Shown here: positions 50,841 through 60,192 of the stretch, piece by piece
Layout: the number at the start of each line of letters is the position of its first letter
How positions within the stretch are numbered: position 1 is the first letter of the stretch
Assembly (NCBI RefSeq): GCF_009746625.1
Contig: NZ_VWXL01000084.1
Location: 105,376-169,375 of the forward strand
Direction of reading: 5' to 3'
Length of the DNA stretch: 64,000 nucleotides
Source of the DNA: Caproicibacter fermentans
GTDB taxonomy: Bacteria; Bacillota; Clostridia; Oscillospirales; Acutalibacteraceae
The notes under the pieces: generated by a model
What the model was told of the DNA's origin: nothing
What the model saw: only the letters and a program-made list of their open reading frames with translations
Database searches by the model: none
Translations under genes and position numbers: made by a program

Positions 50841-51854
50841 ATGGAACGGAAAACCAGAATGATCCCTTATACGGCGAATGAGGAACGGTATGAAAAAATG
50901 GAGTATCGCCGGTGCGGAGAAAGCGGACTGAAGCTCAGCGCGGTGTCGCTCGGCTTCTGGCATAATTTCGGAACCTACGACTGCTACGAGACAAACCGGG
51001 CGGTGATGCGCCGGGCGTTCGACCTCGGCGTGACGGTGTTCGACCTTGCGAACAATTACGGTCCGCCCGCCGGCTCGGCGGAGGAGACCTTCGGCCGGCT
51101 GATGCGGGAGGATTTCTCGCCCTACCGCGATGAGATGGTGATTACCACGAAGGCGGGCTACACGATGTGGCCCGGCCCTTACGGGGATTTCGGCTCGCGG
51201 AAATACCTGCTTGCCAGTCTGGACCAGAGCCTCAGGCGGATGGGCCTTGATTACGTCGATATTTTCTATCATCACCGCATGGATCCGGACACGCCGCTGG
51301 AGGAAAGCATGGGCGCGCTGGCGCAGGCGGTCAAAAGCGGAAAGGCTTTGTACGCGGGCATTTCGAATTACAGCCCGGAAGCGGCGAAGCGGGCTGCCGC
51401 CCTGCTGCGTGAAATGGGTGTGCGTTGCCTGATCTGCCAGTCGCGTTACAGTATGCTCGACCGGCAAATCGAAACGGACGGCCTGTTTGACGCGGCGAAA
51501 AGAGCGGGAATGGGCCTGACCGCGTTCAGCCCGCTCGCGCAGGGACTTCTGACCGGAAAATACAACGACGGCATTCCGCGGGGCTCCCGTGCTTCCGGAA
51601 AATCGCCGTTTCTGACGAAGGACCGCATTACTCCGGATGTAATCGAAAAGGTGCGCAAAATCGGCGCGCTTGCGAAACGGCGCGGACAAACCACCGCGCA
51701 GCTTGCGCTCGCGTGGATCCTGCGGCAGGAAACCATGGCCAGCGTGCTGATCGGCGCGAGCAGCGTCGCCCAGCTGGAGGAGAACGTCGGCGCCGTCAAC
51801 CGCCTGACGTTCCGTGACGAGGAGCTGGCGGAAATCGAAAAGATTCTGAAATAG
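50841..51854 (+). CDS. Aldo/keto reductase (YghZ-like)
   Basis: 337 residues, long AKR of the YghZ/Kv-beta group: YRRCGESGLKLSAVSLGFWHNFG, FDLANNYGPPAGSAEE (catalytic Asp and Tyr), ITTKAGYTMWPGPYGD (Lys), DIFYHHRMDPDTPLEE (His), GISNYSPEAA. YghZ reduces glyceraldehyde 3-phosphate and methylglyoxal with NADPH. The start lies 3 nt after the HxlR stop with only a weak site (GGCGG). Confidence 0.9.
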   Translation: MERKTRMIPYTANEERYEKMEYRRCGESGLKLSAVSLGFWHNFGTYDCYETNRAVMRRAFDLGVTVFDLANNYGPPAGSAEETFGRLMREDFSPYRDEMVITTKAGYTMWPGPYGDFGSRKYLLASLDQSLRRMGLDYVDIFYHHRMDPDTPLEESMGALAQAVKSGKALYAGISNYSPEAAKRAAALLREMGVRCLICQSRYSMLDRQIETDGLFDAAKRAGMGLTAFSPLAQGLLTGKYNDGIPRGSRASGKSPFLTKDRITPDVIEKVRKIGALAKRRGQTTAQLALAWILRQETMASVLIGASSVAQLEENVGAVNRLTFRDEELAEIEKILK

Positions 51855-51877
51855 CACGGATTTGAATCAGACGCGAA

Positions 51878-52027
51878 GGGACTGTTGCAAAATAGCCTCG
51901 ACGAAAAATATTGCACAAAAAATGCGCCTTGATTGGGCTTCGGCAGCCGCTTCAAGACGCACTTTCTTGCTTTTGGAGCTATTCCTTTGTGCAATTTGCT
52001 ATCGCAAATTCATTTTGCAACAGCCCC
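51878..52027. mobile_element. 150-bp MITE-like element
   Basis: Terminal inverted repeats of 16 bp with one mismatch (GGGACTGTTGCAAAAT at 51878-51893, complement at 52012-52027). Inside are further inverted segments (TTGCACAAA / TTTGTGCAA and CTTGA / TCAAG), so the whole folds on itself. No coding capacity and no clear target duplication. The CTGTTGCAAA ends resemble those of several IS families. Confidence 0.75.
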
Positions 52028-52040
52028 TTTATAACGGGCA

Positions 52041-52546
52041 GCTTGGTTCCTGACCTCCGACCTCGCCACCTGGAACGGCGAGCTGTACCGTACGGCGGAC
52101 GGAGGGAAGCACTGGAGCAAAACCAGAACAATCAAAAGCGTCCGTCAAGCCCCGGAAGGACTTAACTCCTCGGCGTACGGCGGCGGAGACAGCGTGATTT
52201 CCGGTCGGCGCGAGCTGCTCCGCGTCTCCGGCGACAAAACCGACTGGAAAAGCCCGGTTTCCGCTTTGAAGAGCGCGGGGGCCGTTGCCGCCGCGCTGCT
52301 GCCCGAAGGAAAGAGGATGATTCTGACGGCAGAATCGTCCGGCGCCGGCGCCTCTGAACTGCTGACAACATCCGACGCGGGCAAAACATGGAACCCGCAC
52401 CCTTTGGAAGGAGTTGCGCAGGACGCTTTTGATACCCTGCGGGATTCTTGTCCCATGCAGGTTGCGGACGGGGGCACGGCTGGATTCTGGCCGCGCACGG
52501 ACTGCTTTCGACTGCGGACGGCGGCAGAAGCCGGACCTGGCGCTGA
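52041..52546 (+). pseudogene. Broken BNR/Asp-box repeat protein
   Basis: Frame one reads AWFLTSDLATWNGELYRTAD, with Asp-boxes YRTADGGKHWS and TTSDAGKTW. It continues to VADGG near 52465, then shifts; another frame gives HGWILAAHGLLSTADGGRSRTWR and a stop at 52546. The two join if one G of the run GACGGGGGCAC is dropped. The 5' part is missing and the remnant begins 13 bp after the MITE. Asp-box repeats form sialidase-like or YCF48-type propellers. Confidence 0.75.
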
Positions 52547-52598
52547 TTCCGTGCTGGAAGACGGCGGACTGTACGTATGGGGGTGAGTTAAAAAATAA

Positions 52599-52614
52599 AC
52601 ACAATATATTGTGT
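52599..52614. promoter_or_regulatory. NrdR box
   Basis: ACACAATATATTGTGT, a perfect 16-bp palindrome that matches the known NrdR consensus, 9 bp upstream of the nrdD -35. A clear second box is not seen. Confidence 0.85.
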
Positions 52615-52622
52615 TTGCGTCC

Positions 52623-52651
52623 TTGACAATCCCGGAAAAAACAAGTATAAT
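52623..52651 (+). promoter_or_regulatory. Consensus promoter of nrdDG
   Basis: TTGACA, 17-bp spacer, TATAAT, both hexamers exact. Confidence 0.9.
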
Positions 52652-52720
52652 TCTTATTACACTCGTCCGTCGGATGGCGATATTTGCCGACGGAGAAGAA
52701 CCGGAAAGGATGAAGTTGAA

Positions 52721-55051
52721 ATGGCGACACGAATTCAAAAAAGGAACGGTTCGGTTGTTCCGTTTGATGAAAAGAAGATTCGCAGCGCGATTGAGAAGGC
52801 AAACAGGGCGGTGGAAACCGAGAAGATGTCCAGGGCGGAGCTGGACCGCCTGACGGCGGAGATCGCCGCGCGGTTCGGCGGGGACGCTGTGCCTACGGTG
52901 GAGCAGGTTCAGGACGCCGTTGAGGAAAAGCTGATTGCAAAGGATTTTGCGAAGACCGCCAAAGCCTATATCCTGTACCGCGCGGAGCACGCGAAGATCC
53001 GCCAGGCCGAAGGCGATTTGATGGACATTTACCGTCAGCTGACCTTCCGCGACGCGAAGGACATCGACCTGAAGCGGGAAAACGCCAATATCGACGCGGA
53101 CACCGCAATGGGAACCATGCTGAAATACGGGTCGGAGGGTTCCAAGTACTTTATCAACAACTACATTCTTCCGAAGGACATCGCCGCGGCGCATTTAAGC
53201 GGAGACATCCATATCCACGACGAAGATTTTTATATGCTGACCGAGACCTGCTGCCAGATCGACCTTTTAAAGCTGTTTCACGGCGGATTCTGCACGGGGC
53301 ACGGGACGCTTCGCGAGCCGAACGACATCAGCTCTTACGCGGCGCTCGCCTGTATCGCGATTCAGGCCAACCAGAACGAAATGCACGGCGGGCAGAGCGT
53401 TCCGAACTTTGATTATTCCATGGCGCCGGGCGTTGCGAAAACCTTTCGCCGCCACTATTTTCAGGAGCTTTCCCGTTATTTTCAGGTGGCCCACTCCATG
53501 CCGGCCGCCGATGCCGACGCAATGATCGACACGGTGCGCGGTTCCGTCGGCGATGATGTCACCATGGGCGGAGCGGACGGTTACGGCATTCGTTTCGTTC
53601 AGTTCCTGCCCGGTCATCAGCGCGCGGGCGGCTATGAGGAGGTTTCGGAGCAGGAGGCCGCGAAAGCGCATCAGTACGCGGTAGAAACGGCGACCCGGAA
53701 TACGGACCGGGCCACATACCAGTCGATGGAGGCGCTCATCCACAACCTGAACACCATGAATTCCCGCGCGGGCGCGCAGGTTCCGTTCAGCTCGCTGAAC
53801 TACGGCACAGACACGTCTCCCGAGGGCCGCATGGTGATGAAAAACCTGCTGCTTGCCACAAAGGCGGGCCTCGGCGGGGGCGAGACCCCGATTTTCCCCG
53901 TCCAGATTTTCAAAGTCAAGGAGGGCGTCAACTACAATCCGGGCGACCCGAACTACGACCTGTTCCAGCTGTCCGTCCGGGTCAGCGCGAAGCGACTGTT
54001 CCCGAATTTCAGCTTTCTTGACGCGCCGTTCAACCTGCAGTACTACAAGCCGGGCGACTATAACACGGAGGTCGCTTATATGGGCTGCCGCACGCGCGTG
54101 ATGGGAAACGTTCACGACCCTGACCGCGAAGTCACCTGCGGCCGCGGCAACCTGAGCTTTACCTCGATCAATCTTCCGCGCATCGGCATCGAGGCGCACG
54201 GAGACGTGGCGAAATTCTATGAAATCCTGGATAAACGGATCGATCTCGTAATCCGCCAGCTGCTGCACCGCTTTCAAATCCAGTGCTCCAAAAAGGTTTA
54301 CAACTATCCGTTCCTGATGGGTCAGGGCGTCTGGATCGACAGCGAGAAGCTCGACTGGGAGGACAGCATTGAAGAGGTCATCAAGCACGGCACGCTCAGC
54401 GTCGGGTTTATCGGCCTTGCGGAAACGCTCAAGGCGCTGACCGGCAAGCACCACGGCGAAAGCCCGGAAAGCCAGAAGCTTGGCCTTGAAATTATCGGCC
54501 ACATGAGAAAGCGGGTCGACGACGAATCGCAGAAAACCGGCCTCAATTTTTCCCTTGTCGCTACCCCCGCGGAGGGCCTTTCGGGACGCTTTGTGCGCAT
54601 CGACCAGAAAAAGTACGGTAAAATCCCCGGCGTGACCGACCGGGAATACTACACGAACTCATTCCACGTCCCCGTCTATTTTCCCATCCGCGCGTTTGAA
54701 AAAATCAAGCTGGAAGCCCCGTACCATGCGCTGACGAACGGCGGGCACATCAGCTATGTGGAGCTGGACGGCGACACGACGAAAAATCCGGAAGCGTTCG
54801 AGGCGATTATCCGCTGCATGAAGGAGAACGGCGTCGGCTACGGTTCCGTCAACCATCCGGTGGACCGCGACCCGGTCTGCGGCTATAACGGAATCATCGA
54901 CAACGAGTGCCCTCACTGCCACCGCACGGAGGACGACGGGCCGAAATTCGAGCGCATCCGCCGGATCACCGGCTATCTGGTGGGAACGCTGGACCGGTTC
55001 AACGACGCAAAGCGCGCCGAGGAAAGGGACCGGGTCAAGCATGGAATCTGA
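52721..55051 (+). CDS. nrdD: Anaerobic ribonucleoside-triphosphate reductase
   Basis: 776 residues. ATP-cone at the N terminus (IQKRNGSVVPFDEKKIRSAI, 1 to about 90), then the ten-stranded barrel with active-site Cys region HGGFCTGHGT and AYMGCRTRV. A C-terminal zinc site follows (PVCGYNG and NECPHCH). The glycyl-radical loop is IRRITGYLVG with Gly about 751. It makes dNTPs without oxygen after activation by NrdG. The start codon has GGATGAAG upstream (GGAAAGGATG). The 3' end overlaps nrdG by 11 nt. Confidence 0.97.
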   Translation: MATRIQKRNGSVVPFDEKKIRSAIEKANRAVETEKMSRAELDRLTAEIAARFGGDAVPTVEQVQDAVEEKLIAKDFAKTAKAYILYRAEHAKIRQAEGDLMDIYRQLTFRDAKDIDLKRENANIDADTAMGTMLKYGSEGSKYFINNYILPKDIAAAHLSGDIHIHDEDFYMLTETCCQIDLLKLFHGGFCTGHGTLREPNDISSYAALACIAIQANQNEMHGGQSVPNFDYSMAPGVAKTFRRHYFQELSRYFQVAHSMPAADADAMIDTVRGSVGDDVTMGGADGYGIRFVQFLPGHQRAGGYEEVSEQEAAKAHQYAVETATRNTDRATYQSMEALIHNLNTMNSRAGAQVPFSSLNYGTDTSPEGRMVMKNLLLATKAGLGGGETPIFPVQIFKVKEGVNYNPGDPNYDLFQLSVRVSAKRLFPNFSFLDAPFNLQYYKPGDYNTEVAYMGCRTRVMGNVHDPDREVTCGRGNLSFTSINLPRIGIEAHGDVAKFYEILDKRIDLVIRQLLHRFQIQCSKKVYNYPFLMGQGVWIDSEKLDWEDSIEEVIKHGTLSVGFIGLAETLKALTGKHHGESPESQKLGLEIIGHMRKRVDDESQKTGLNFSLVATPAEGLSGRFVRIDQKKYGKIPGVTDREYYTNSFHVPVYFPIRAFEKIKLEAPYHALTNGGHISYVELDGDTTKNPEAFEAIIRCMKENGVGYGSVNHPVDRDPVCGYNGIIDNECPHCHRTEDDGPKFERIRRITGYLVGTLDRFNDAKRAEERDRVKHGI

Positions 55052-55556
55052 GCTGAGGGTTTGCGGAATCGAGACGGAGTCCATTGTGGACGGAAAGGGC
55101 ATCCGGTTCGTCGTTTTCGTGCAGGGCTGTCCGCATCACTGCCCGGGGTGCCACAATCCGCAGTCTCATCCGTTTGAGGGCGGAACGGTTTGGAGCATTC
55201 ACGATCTTTTCGAAAAAATCCGTGAAAATCCGCTGCTGAAGGGCGTTACTTTCAGCGGCGGAGAGCCTTTCTGCCAGCCCGGGCCGCTCACGGAACTGGC
55301 CCGGCTGGTGCATTCCGCCGGACTGGACGTGACGACCTACACCGGCTATTTGTACGAGAATCTGGTTGCGATGCAGAGGTCTGAAATCGACGCGCTGCTG
55401 GAGCAGACCGACCTTTTGGTGGACGGGCCGTTTCTGCGGGAAGAGAAGGACCTGACGCTGCGTTTTCGGGGAAGCCGGAACCAGCGGGTTATCAACATGG
55501 CTGAGACCAGACGCAGGCGGATCATTGTTTTAGAGAAATTAGAGGAAGACGATTAA
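55041..55556 (+). CDS. nrdG: Anaerobic ribonucleotide reductase activating protein
   Basis: 171 residues, radical SAM: CPHHCPGCHN (CxxxCxxC), VTFSGGEPFCQ (GGE). It cleaves SAM to form the glycyl radical on NrdD. Translation is coupled to nrdD by overlap. Confidence 0.96.
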   Translation: MESELRVCGIETESIVDGKGIRFVVFVQGCPHHCPGCHNPQSHPFEGGTVWSIHDLFEKIRENPLLKGVTFSGGEPFCQPGPLTELARLVHSAGLDVTTYTGYLYENLVAMQRSEIDALLEQTDLLVDGPFLREEKDLTLRFRGSRNQRVINMAETRRRRIIVLEKLEEDD

Positions 55557-55666
55557 TTCATATTATTCATTTTAAAGAATACAAGATATATAGTCACTAA
55601 ACTTGATCTTGTAGTTTTATGTAAAATATGGTAAACTGTTTGCGTAGATTTTCGGATGGGGAAGCG

Positions 55667-56866
55667 ATGTATTTGTATTCCGAGAACAGCAAAGTTGCGA
55701 TTCAAATGTTTGGTGAATTTTCCATTACCATTAACGGGAACACCATGACGAACCTGAAAGGGCGAACCAAGCGGGTCTGGATGCTGATTCAGTATCTGGT
55801 TGCCCGGCGCTTTGCGCCGGTCCCGCTTGACCGCCTTCTGCGCGACATCTGGGACGGCCGCGAGTGCGGAGACCCGGAAAACGCCCTGAAGAATCTGGTT
55901 TACCGGGCACGCTCCCTGCTGCGCGAGCTGTCGGGGGACAAGTCCCAGTTTATCATATTTTTAAACGGAACCTATGCTTGGAACAACCAGTGCGGCTGCA
56001 GCGTGGATTCCGAGCGCTTTCTTGAATACGCCAAAAAGGCTTTTGTTCAGACCGCGCCGGAGGAGAAGCGCATCGGCTGGTACCGGAAGGCGATCGGGCT
56101 GTACCGGGGAGGCTTTTTGCCGAAATCCTCCTACAGCACCTGGGTGATCCTGCAGAGAGCGCGCTACTCGGAGATTTACAGACGCTGCGTCAATGAGCTT
56201 TGCGGCCTTTTGGCGAACCGGAACCGGTACGAAGAAATGGTTCCGGTTGTCGAAAGCGCGCTGAGACGGTTCCCCTATGAAGAGCCGTTCCATATCCTGC
56301 TGCTGAAAGCTTATTCGAACACGGGCCGCACTGCGAAGGCGTTTGATCATTACAATCGCACCGTCAAAATGTTTTACCAGGAATTCGGCGTGGACCTCGG
56401 CGAATTTTTAAAGCCGTATTCCAGCCGGATGAATAATCAGAGCCGGTCGGAAACGGATCTGGAGACAATCTGGAACGACCTTCAGGAAAAAACCAAAGTG
56501 GAAGGAGCCTATTTCTGCGACTACGACATGTTCAAATGTCTGTACCGGTCGCAGGTGAGGCTGATGCCGCGCACGGGGCTTTCCATTTTTCTGATCCTTT
56601 TTACGCTCGGAGGAAAGGACGGCGGCGCTCCGGAGCCGGACGCGCTGAAAACAGCCTCTGAAAAGCTGAAAAATGCGATTCTGACCAGTATGAGAAAAGG
56701 GGACACCGTTGCTTCCTGCAGCGCGACGCAGTACATTGCCCTGCTGCAGACCGTCACCGTTGAGACCGCGCAGAGCATCGTGCAGAGGGTGATGCGGAAA
56801 TTCAAGTTTGAATACCGCAAGGATAACGTCAATGTCGTTACAAAGGTAACATCGATTATAGAGTAA
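55667..56866 (+). CDS. BTAD-domain transcriptional activator
   Basis: 399 residues. An OmpR-type winged helix (VAIQMFGEFSITINGN ... RRFAPVPLDRLLRDIWDG ... NLVYRARSLLRELSG, about 1-105), a BTAD helical repeat domain (about 110-255; LLLKAYSNTGRTAKAFDHYN), and a C-terminal ~130-residue domain (LSIFLILFTLGG; MRKGDTVASCSATQYIALLQ) that looks like a degenerate GGDEF/cyclase fold. Ligand and targets are unknown. ATG 55667 has GGGGAAGC upstream; ATG 55628 is in frame. It stands alone between nrdG and a convergent ClC gene. Confidence 0.8.
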   Translation: MYLYSENSKVAIQMFGEFSITINGNTMTNLKGRTKRVWMLIQYLVARRFAPVPLDRLLRDIWDGRECGDPENALKNLVYRARSLLRELSGDKSQFIIFLNGTYAWNNQCGCSVDSERFLEYAKKAFVQTAPEEKRIGWYRKAIGLYRGGFLPKSSYSTWVILQRARYSEIYRRCVNELCGLLANRNRYEEMVPVVESALRRFPYEEPFHILLLKAYSNTGRTAKAFDHYNRTVKMFYQEFGVDLGEFLKPYSSRMNNQSRSETDLETIWNDLQEKTKVEGAYFCDYDMFKCLYRSQVRLMPRTGLSIFLILFTLGGKDGGAPEPDALKTASEKLKNAILTSMRKGDTVASCSATQYIALLQTVTVETAQSIVQRVMRKFKFEYRKDNVNVVTKVTSIIE

Positions 56867-56882
56867 ACGGTCCTCCAATCCA

Positions 56883-56929
56883 AAAGAAGAAGCGGACGCC
56901 CAGGCCGGGGCGCCCGCTTCTTCTTTTGT
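56883..56929. terminator. Bidirectional terminator
   Basis: Long stem AAAAGAAGAAGCGG.CGCCC / GGGCGCCCGCTTCTTCTTTT shared by the BTAD gene and the convergent ClC gene. Confidence 0.9.
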
Positions 56930-56947
56930 TCCGGCGGCGCGGTCCGC

Positions 56948-58306
56948 CTATTCGCCGCCGATGTAAAGGGACTTGTCTTTTGCATAAAGAATTTTCTGCT
57001 GGCTGTAAAGGCTGGAATATCCCGAAAGCATGTAGCTGATGCCGGCCGCCAGAAGGTAATAGAGGATTCCCTGTTCACCGAACACCTCCACGCTGAGAAC
57101 AAAGGCGGTCAGCGGGCAGTTTGTCACGCCGCAAAACACCGCCATAAAGCCGATGGAAGCGCCGAACGACGGAGTCAGGCCGATCAGGCTGCCGGTAAAG
57201 GAGCCGAATGTGGCGCCCACAAAAAACGCCGGAACGATTTCGCCGCCGCGGAACCCTGCGCCCAGGGTTGCCGCAGTGAAAAGAAGCTTCAGCAGGAACG
57301 CTTCCGGGCGCGAACTGCGCTGGAACGCGGCGGCGATCACGTTTCCGCCCATACCCAGGTAATCCCGGCCGAACACGAACGACAGAAGAATGACGAGAAC
57401 ACCGCCGACAAGCACGCGGACATACTGGTTGCGGATCCACCGTTTGTACAAAAGCCCCGTGCCGTGCATGACAAAGCAGTAAAGAACGCTGACTACCGCG
57501 CAGAGTATCCCAAGCAAAGTTACCTGCATCAGCGGCACAATGCCGATGGAGGGCGTGCCGGAGACATGGAACTGGGTCGGCGCTGCGTGGAAGGACTGCG
57601 CGATGCCCGCGGCGACGATGGAAGCCACCGTGCAAGGGACCAGTGCGGAATAGTACATGACTCCGACCGTGATGACCTCCATCACCAGCAGGGTGGAGGT
57701 CAGCGGCGTGCCGAACAGCGCGGAGAAACAGGCGGCCATACCGCACATGGTAACAACGTGCAGGTCCTTTTCATCCAGCCGGAACAGCCTGCCGATCCGG
57801 TACCCCAGGCTGCCGCCGAGCTGAAGCGCGGCGCCTTCGCGGCCCGCCGAGCCGCCGAACAGGTGCGTCACGGTGGTTGCGACAAAAATGAGCGGCGCCA
57901 TCACGGTGGGGACCGGCTCCGGCGACCTTACCGCTTCAATCACCAGATCGGTTCCCTTCGGCTCGGTAATTTTGCCCGCGCGGTAAAGGAATACAATCAG
58001 CAGGCCGCCCAGGGGCAGAAGCCAGAGAAGCCAGCCGTGATCGATCCGCAAAGCCGTGACCGTGCGGATGCAGAAATAGAACAGGGTGCCGGCGGAACCG
58101 GCGATCGCGCCGATCAGAATGGAGAGAAGCCCCCATTTCAAAAAGGCCCTGATGTTGGAGATCATGTCGCGCGGGCTTCCGCATTGACATACGGCAAAAT
58201 CGCACAGCTGCTGTTTCCATTCCCTGTGGCCCGCGATTTTGCCGCTGACAGAATCTGCAGCTTTCGCACTGATTCGTTTCACGTATTCCCTTAAGCTCAT
58301 TTGCAT
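56948..58306 (-). CDS. ClC family chloride channel/antiporter
   Basis: 452 residues with the ClC helices. Ion-site motifs: GSAGREGAALQLGG (canonical GREGP has Ala in place of Pro), FSALFGTPLTSTLLVMEV and GGEIVPAFFVGA (GxFxP variant). A ~45-residue cytoplasmic N terminus precedes the first helix. Whether it is a Cl-/H+ exchanger or a channel is unclear. Relatives act in acid resistance. The start is ATG 58306 or ATG 58300, the latter with AGGTGA 6 nt upstream. Confidence 0.85.
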   Translation of the reverse strand: MQMSLREYVKRISAKAADSVSGKIAGHREWKQQLCDFAVCQCGSPRDMISNIRAFLKWGLLSILIGAIAGSAGTLFYFCIRTVTALRIDHGWLLWLLPLGGLLIVFLYRAGKITEPKGTDLVIEAVRSPEPVPTVMAPLIFVATTVTHLFGGSAGREGAALQLGGSLGYRIGRLFRLDEKDLHVVTMCGMAACFSALFGTPLTSTLLVMEVITVGVMYYSALVPCTVASIVAAGIAQSFHAAPTQFHVSGTPSIGIVPLMQVTLLGILCAVVSVLYCFVMHGTGLLYKRWIRNQYVRVLVGGVLVILLSFVFGRDYLGMGGNVIAAAFQRSSRPEAFLLKLLFTAATLGAGFRGGEIVPAFFVGATFGSFTGSLIGLTPSFGASIGFMAVFCGVTNCPLTAFVLSVEVFGEQGILYYLLAAGISYMLSGYSSLYSQQKILYAKDKSLYIGGE

Positions 58307-58440
58307 TCACCTATTTTAGTTTATGATATTTTTAGTATAAGGGAAACAAAGGAGATTATAACGACCTAAAAGAAATTTATCGGTTGATGCAGAAATGAGG
58401 GAGGAAAGGACGATCCCTGCATGTTGATCGGCCCGCACAA

Positions 58441-58466
58441 TAAAAAAGTCCCCCTTTTGGGGGGAT
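58441..58466 (-). terminator. Terminator of trmN6-rsmI
   Basis: Minus strand ATCCCCCC-AAAA-GGGGGAC then TTTTTTA. Confidence 0.85.
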
Positions 58467-58480
58467 GGCATCGTAAAGAT

Positions 58481-59326
58481 TTACGGGCCGCTGTTCGGTT
58501 CCCTCGTCAGTTCCCGGTAAATTTCGTTTTTCCGGCGGCCCGTTTCCGCGGCGGCCTGTTTCGCCGCGGCCGCCGCGGAAAGGCCCTGCGAAAGATAATC
58601 CCGGGCCAGCTCCAGCGCGTCCTGAGCGGAATATTCGGCCGTCGCTTCTTCCGGCGCCCCCTCGATGACGAGGACGAATTCCCCCTTTGCCGTTTCATTC
58701 GCGTAGCGGTCCGCGGCCTGAGAGAGCGTTGTGCGGATGACTTCCTCGTGGATTTTCGTCAGTTCGCGCACCAGGGCGACGCGCCGGGTGCCGCCCCACG
58801 CTTTAACCATATCGGCGAGAGTGGAGGCGAGCTTGTGCGGCGCCTCGTAGAAAACCATGGTGCGCTTTTCCGCTTTGAGCTGTTCCAGATGTTCGCGCCG
58901 GCTTTTTTGGGAAACGCTGAGGAAGCCCTCAAAGGTAAAGCGCCCGGTCGGCAGGCCGGACACGGCGAGCGCCGACACGACGGCGCTGGGGCCGGGAACC
59001 ACGAAAACCGGAATGCCGCGTTCGGCGCACTGCGCGACCAGCAGCTCGCCGGGGTCCGAAATCGCGGGCATACCCGCGTCGGTCACCAGCGCGCAGGTTT
59101 CCCCGGCCTCCATCCTGCCGCAGATGATGTCTCCCTTTTCGTATTTGTTGTGTTCAAAATACGAGATCATCGGCTTTTTGATTTCAAAGTGGTTCAGAAG
59201 CTTGACGGTGACGCGCGTGTCCTCCGCCGCGATGAAGTCCGCGCTTTCCAGAGCCTGCCGCGCGCGCGGTGAAAAATCGGAGAGATTGCCGATCGGCGTC
59301 CCGACCACGATCAATTTTCCGCTCAT
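58481..59326 (-). CDS. rsmI: 16S rRNA (cytidine1402-2'-O)-methyltransferase
   Basis: 281 residues of the tetrapyrrole-methylase fold: KLIVVGTPIGNLSDFSPRA at the N terminus, AAEDTRVTVKLL, LVTDAGMPAISDPG, GPSAVVSALAVSGLPT. It methylates the ribose of C1402 at the decoding centre. AAGGAGGGCAGAGA gives the start; the open frame extends about 100 codons upstream over trmN6 as a shadow. ATGA overlap with trmN6, as in the yabB-yazA-yabC order of Bacillus. Confidence 0.95.
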   Translation of the reverse strand: MSGKLIVVGTPIGNLSDFSPRARQALESADFIAAEDTRVTVKLLNHFEIKKPMISYFEHNKYEKGDIICGRMEAGETCALVTDAGMPAISDPGELLVAQCAERGIPVFVVPGPSAVVSALAVSGLPTGRFTFEGFLSVSQKSRREHLEQLKAEKRTMVFYEAPHKLASTLADMVKAWGGTRRVALVRELTKIHEEVIRTTLSQAADRYANETAKGEFVLVIEGAPEEATAEYSAQDALELARDYLSQGLSAAAAAKQAAAETGRRKNEIYRELTREPNSGP

Positions 59327-60102
59327 TCTCTGCCCTCCTTGTAATCGCCGTAAATTTTCAGCATTTCTTCGGACCAGCCCCCCCGTTCCGATTCGATCAA
59401 GAGCGCGGGGTTCACAGTCATTCCGGGCCTGCCGCCGCGGTTGGCCTGCAAAAGAAACAAAAACGGGGGTTTGTCCCCGCGCTGCTGCACAAAGCGCAGG
59501 CGCTTCGGTTCCAGACCCGCCGCCCGCAGCGTCGCCATCGCGTCGCACAGGCGCTCGGGCCGAAGGCAGCAGAAAAAGCGGCCGCCCCAGCGCAGAAAGG
59601 CTGCCGCGGCGGCCGAAATATCGGCAAAGCTGCACGCGACCTCATGCCTTGCGATGCGCTGCCCCTCCCGCGCGCTGGGAACGCCGGTTCCGTCCGGCTT
59701 GTAGGGCGGGTTGCAGGCGATCAGGTCAAGGCCGAGGGGAAGGGGGCGGTTTTGCCTGAGAGTCTTGATATCTTCCCTTATAATCTCAATTTGATTTTCC
59801 AGTCCGCTGAGGCGGACGGAGCGGCGCGCCAGACGGCAGGCGTCCTCCTGAAGCTCGACGGCGTACACGCGCCGGGGAGCGGACCGCGCGCACCACAAAA
59901 GAGGGATGACGCCGCAGCCCGTGCCGAAGTCCGCACAGGTTTCGCCGGGGCGGGGCATCGAAAAGTCGGCGAGCAGGATCGTGTCGGTATTGAAGGTGTG
60001 GTTTTTGCCGGTCATCACGGTAAATCCGGCGGAAAGCGGCTCCGGCTTTTCACCGGAGCCAGGCGGTTCCCCCGCGAAAGGGGGGGTGCCCCGGTTTTCC
60101 AT
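59323..60102 (-). CDS. tRNA1(Val) (adenine37-N6)-methyltransferase family (TrmN6/YabB)
   Basis: 259 residues. FNTDTILLADF, motif I CADFGTGCGVIPLLW and catalytic LIACNPPYKPDGTG (NPPY) mark an N6-adenine methyltransferase of the YabB/YfiC group. A Pro/Gly-rich N-terminal ~20 residues precede the domain. Overlaps rsmI. The equivalent B. subtilis yabB sits in the same neighbourhood. Confidence 0.87.
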   Translation of the reverse strand: MENRGTPPFAGEPPGSGEKPEPLSAGFTVMTGKNHTFNTDTILLADFSMPRPGETCADFGTGCGVIPLLWCARSAPRRVYAVELQEDACRLARRSVRLSGLENQIEIIREDIKTLRQNRPLPLGLDLIACNPPYKPDGTGVPSAREGQRIARHEVACSFADISAAAAAFLRWGGRFFCCLRPERLCDAMATLRAAGLEPKRLRFVQQRGDKPPFLFLLQANRGGRPGMTVNPALLIESERGGWSEEMLKIYGDYKEGRE

Positions 60103-60144
60103 ACTAAAAGGTCCTCCCTCAGGGTTAAAATAACGGCTTTCAAA

Positions 60145-60180
60145 AAGAAAAAAGGCGGTGCGCAGGCGCTCCGCCTTTTT
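60145..60180 (-). terminator. Terminator of the ferredoxin gene
   Basis: AAAGGCGG (60151-60158) / CCGCCTTT (60171-60178); T-rich on the minus strand. Confidence 0.8.
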
Positions 60181-60192
60181 ATCTTGAATAAT

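Noticed and set aside
58481..59635. 384-codon version of rsmI
   Set aside because: The extra N-terminal part is a shadow of trmN6; a ribosome site and the conserved KLIVVGTPIGNL start fix the gene at 59326.
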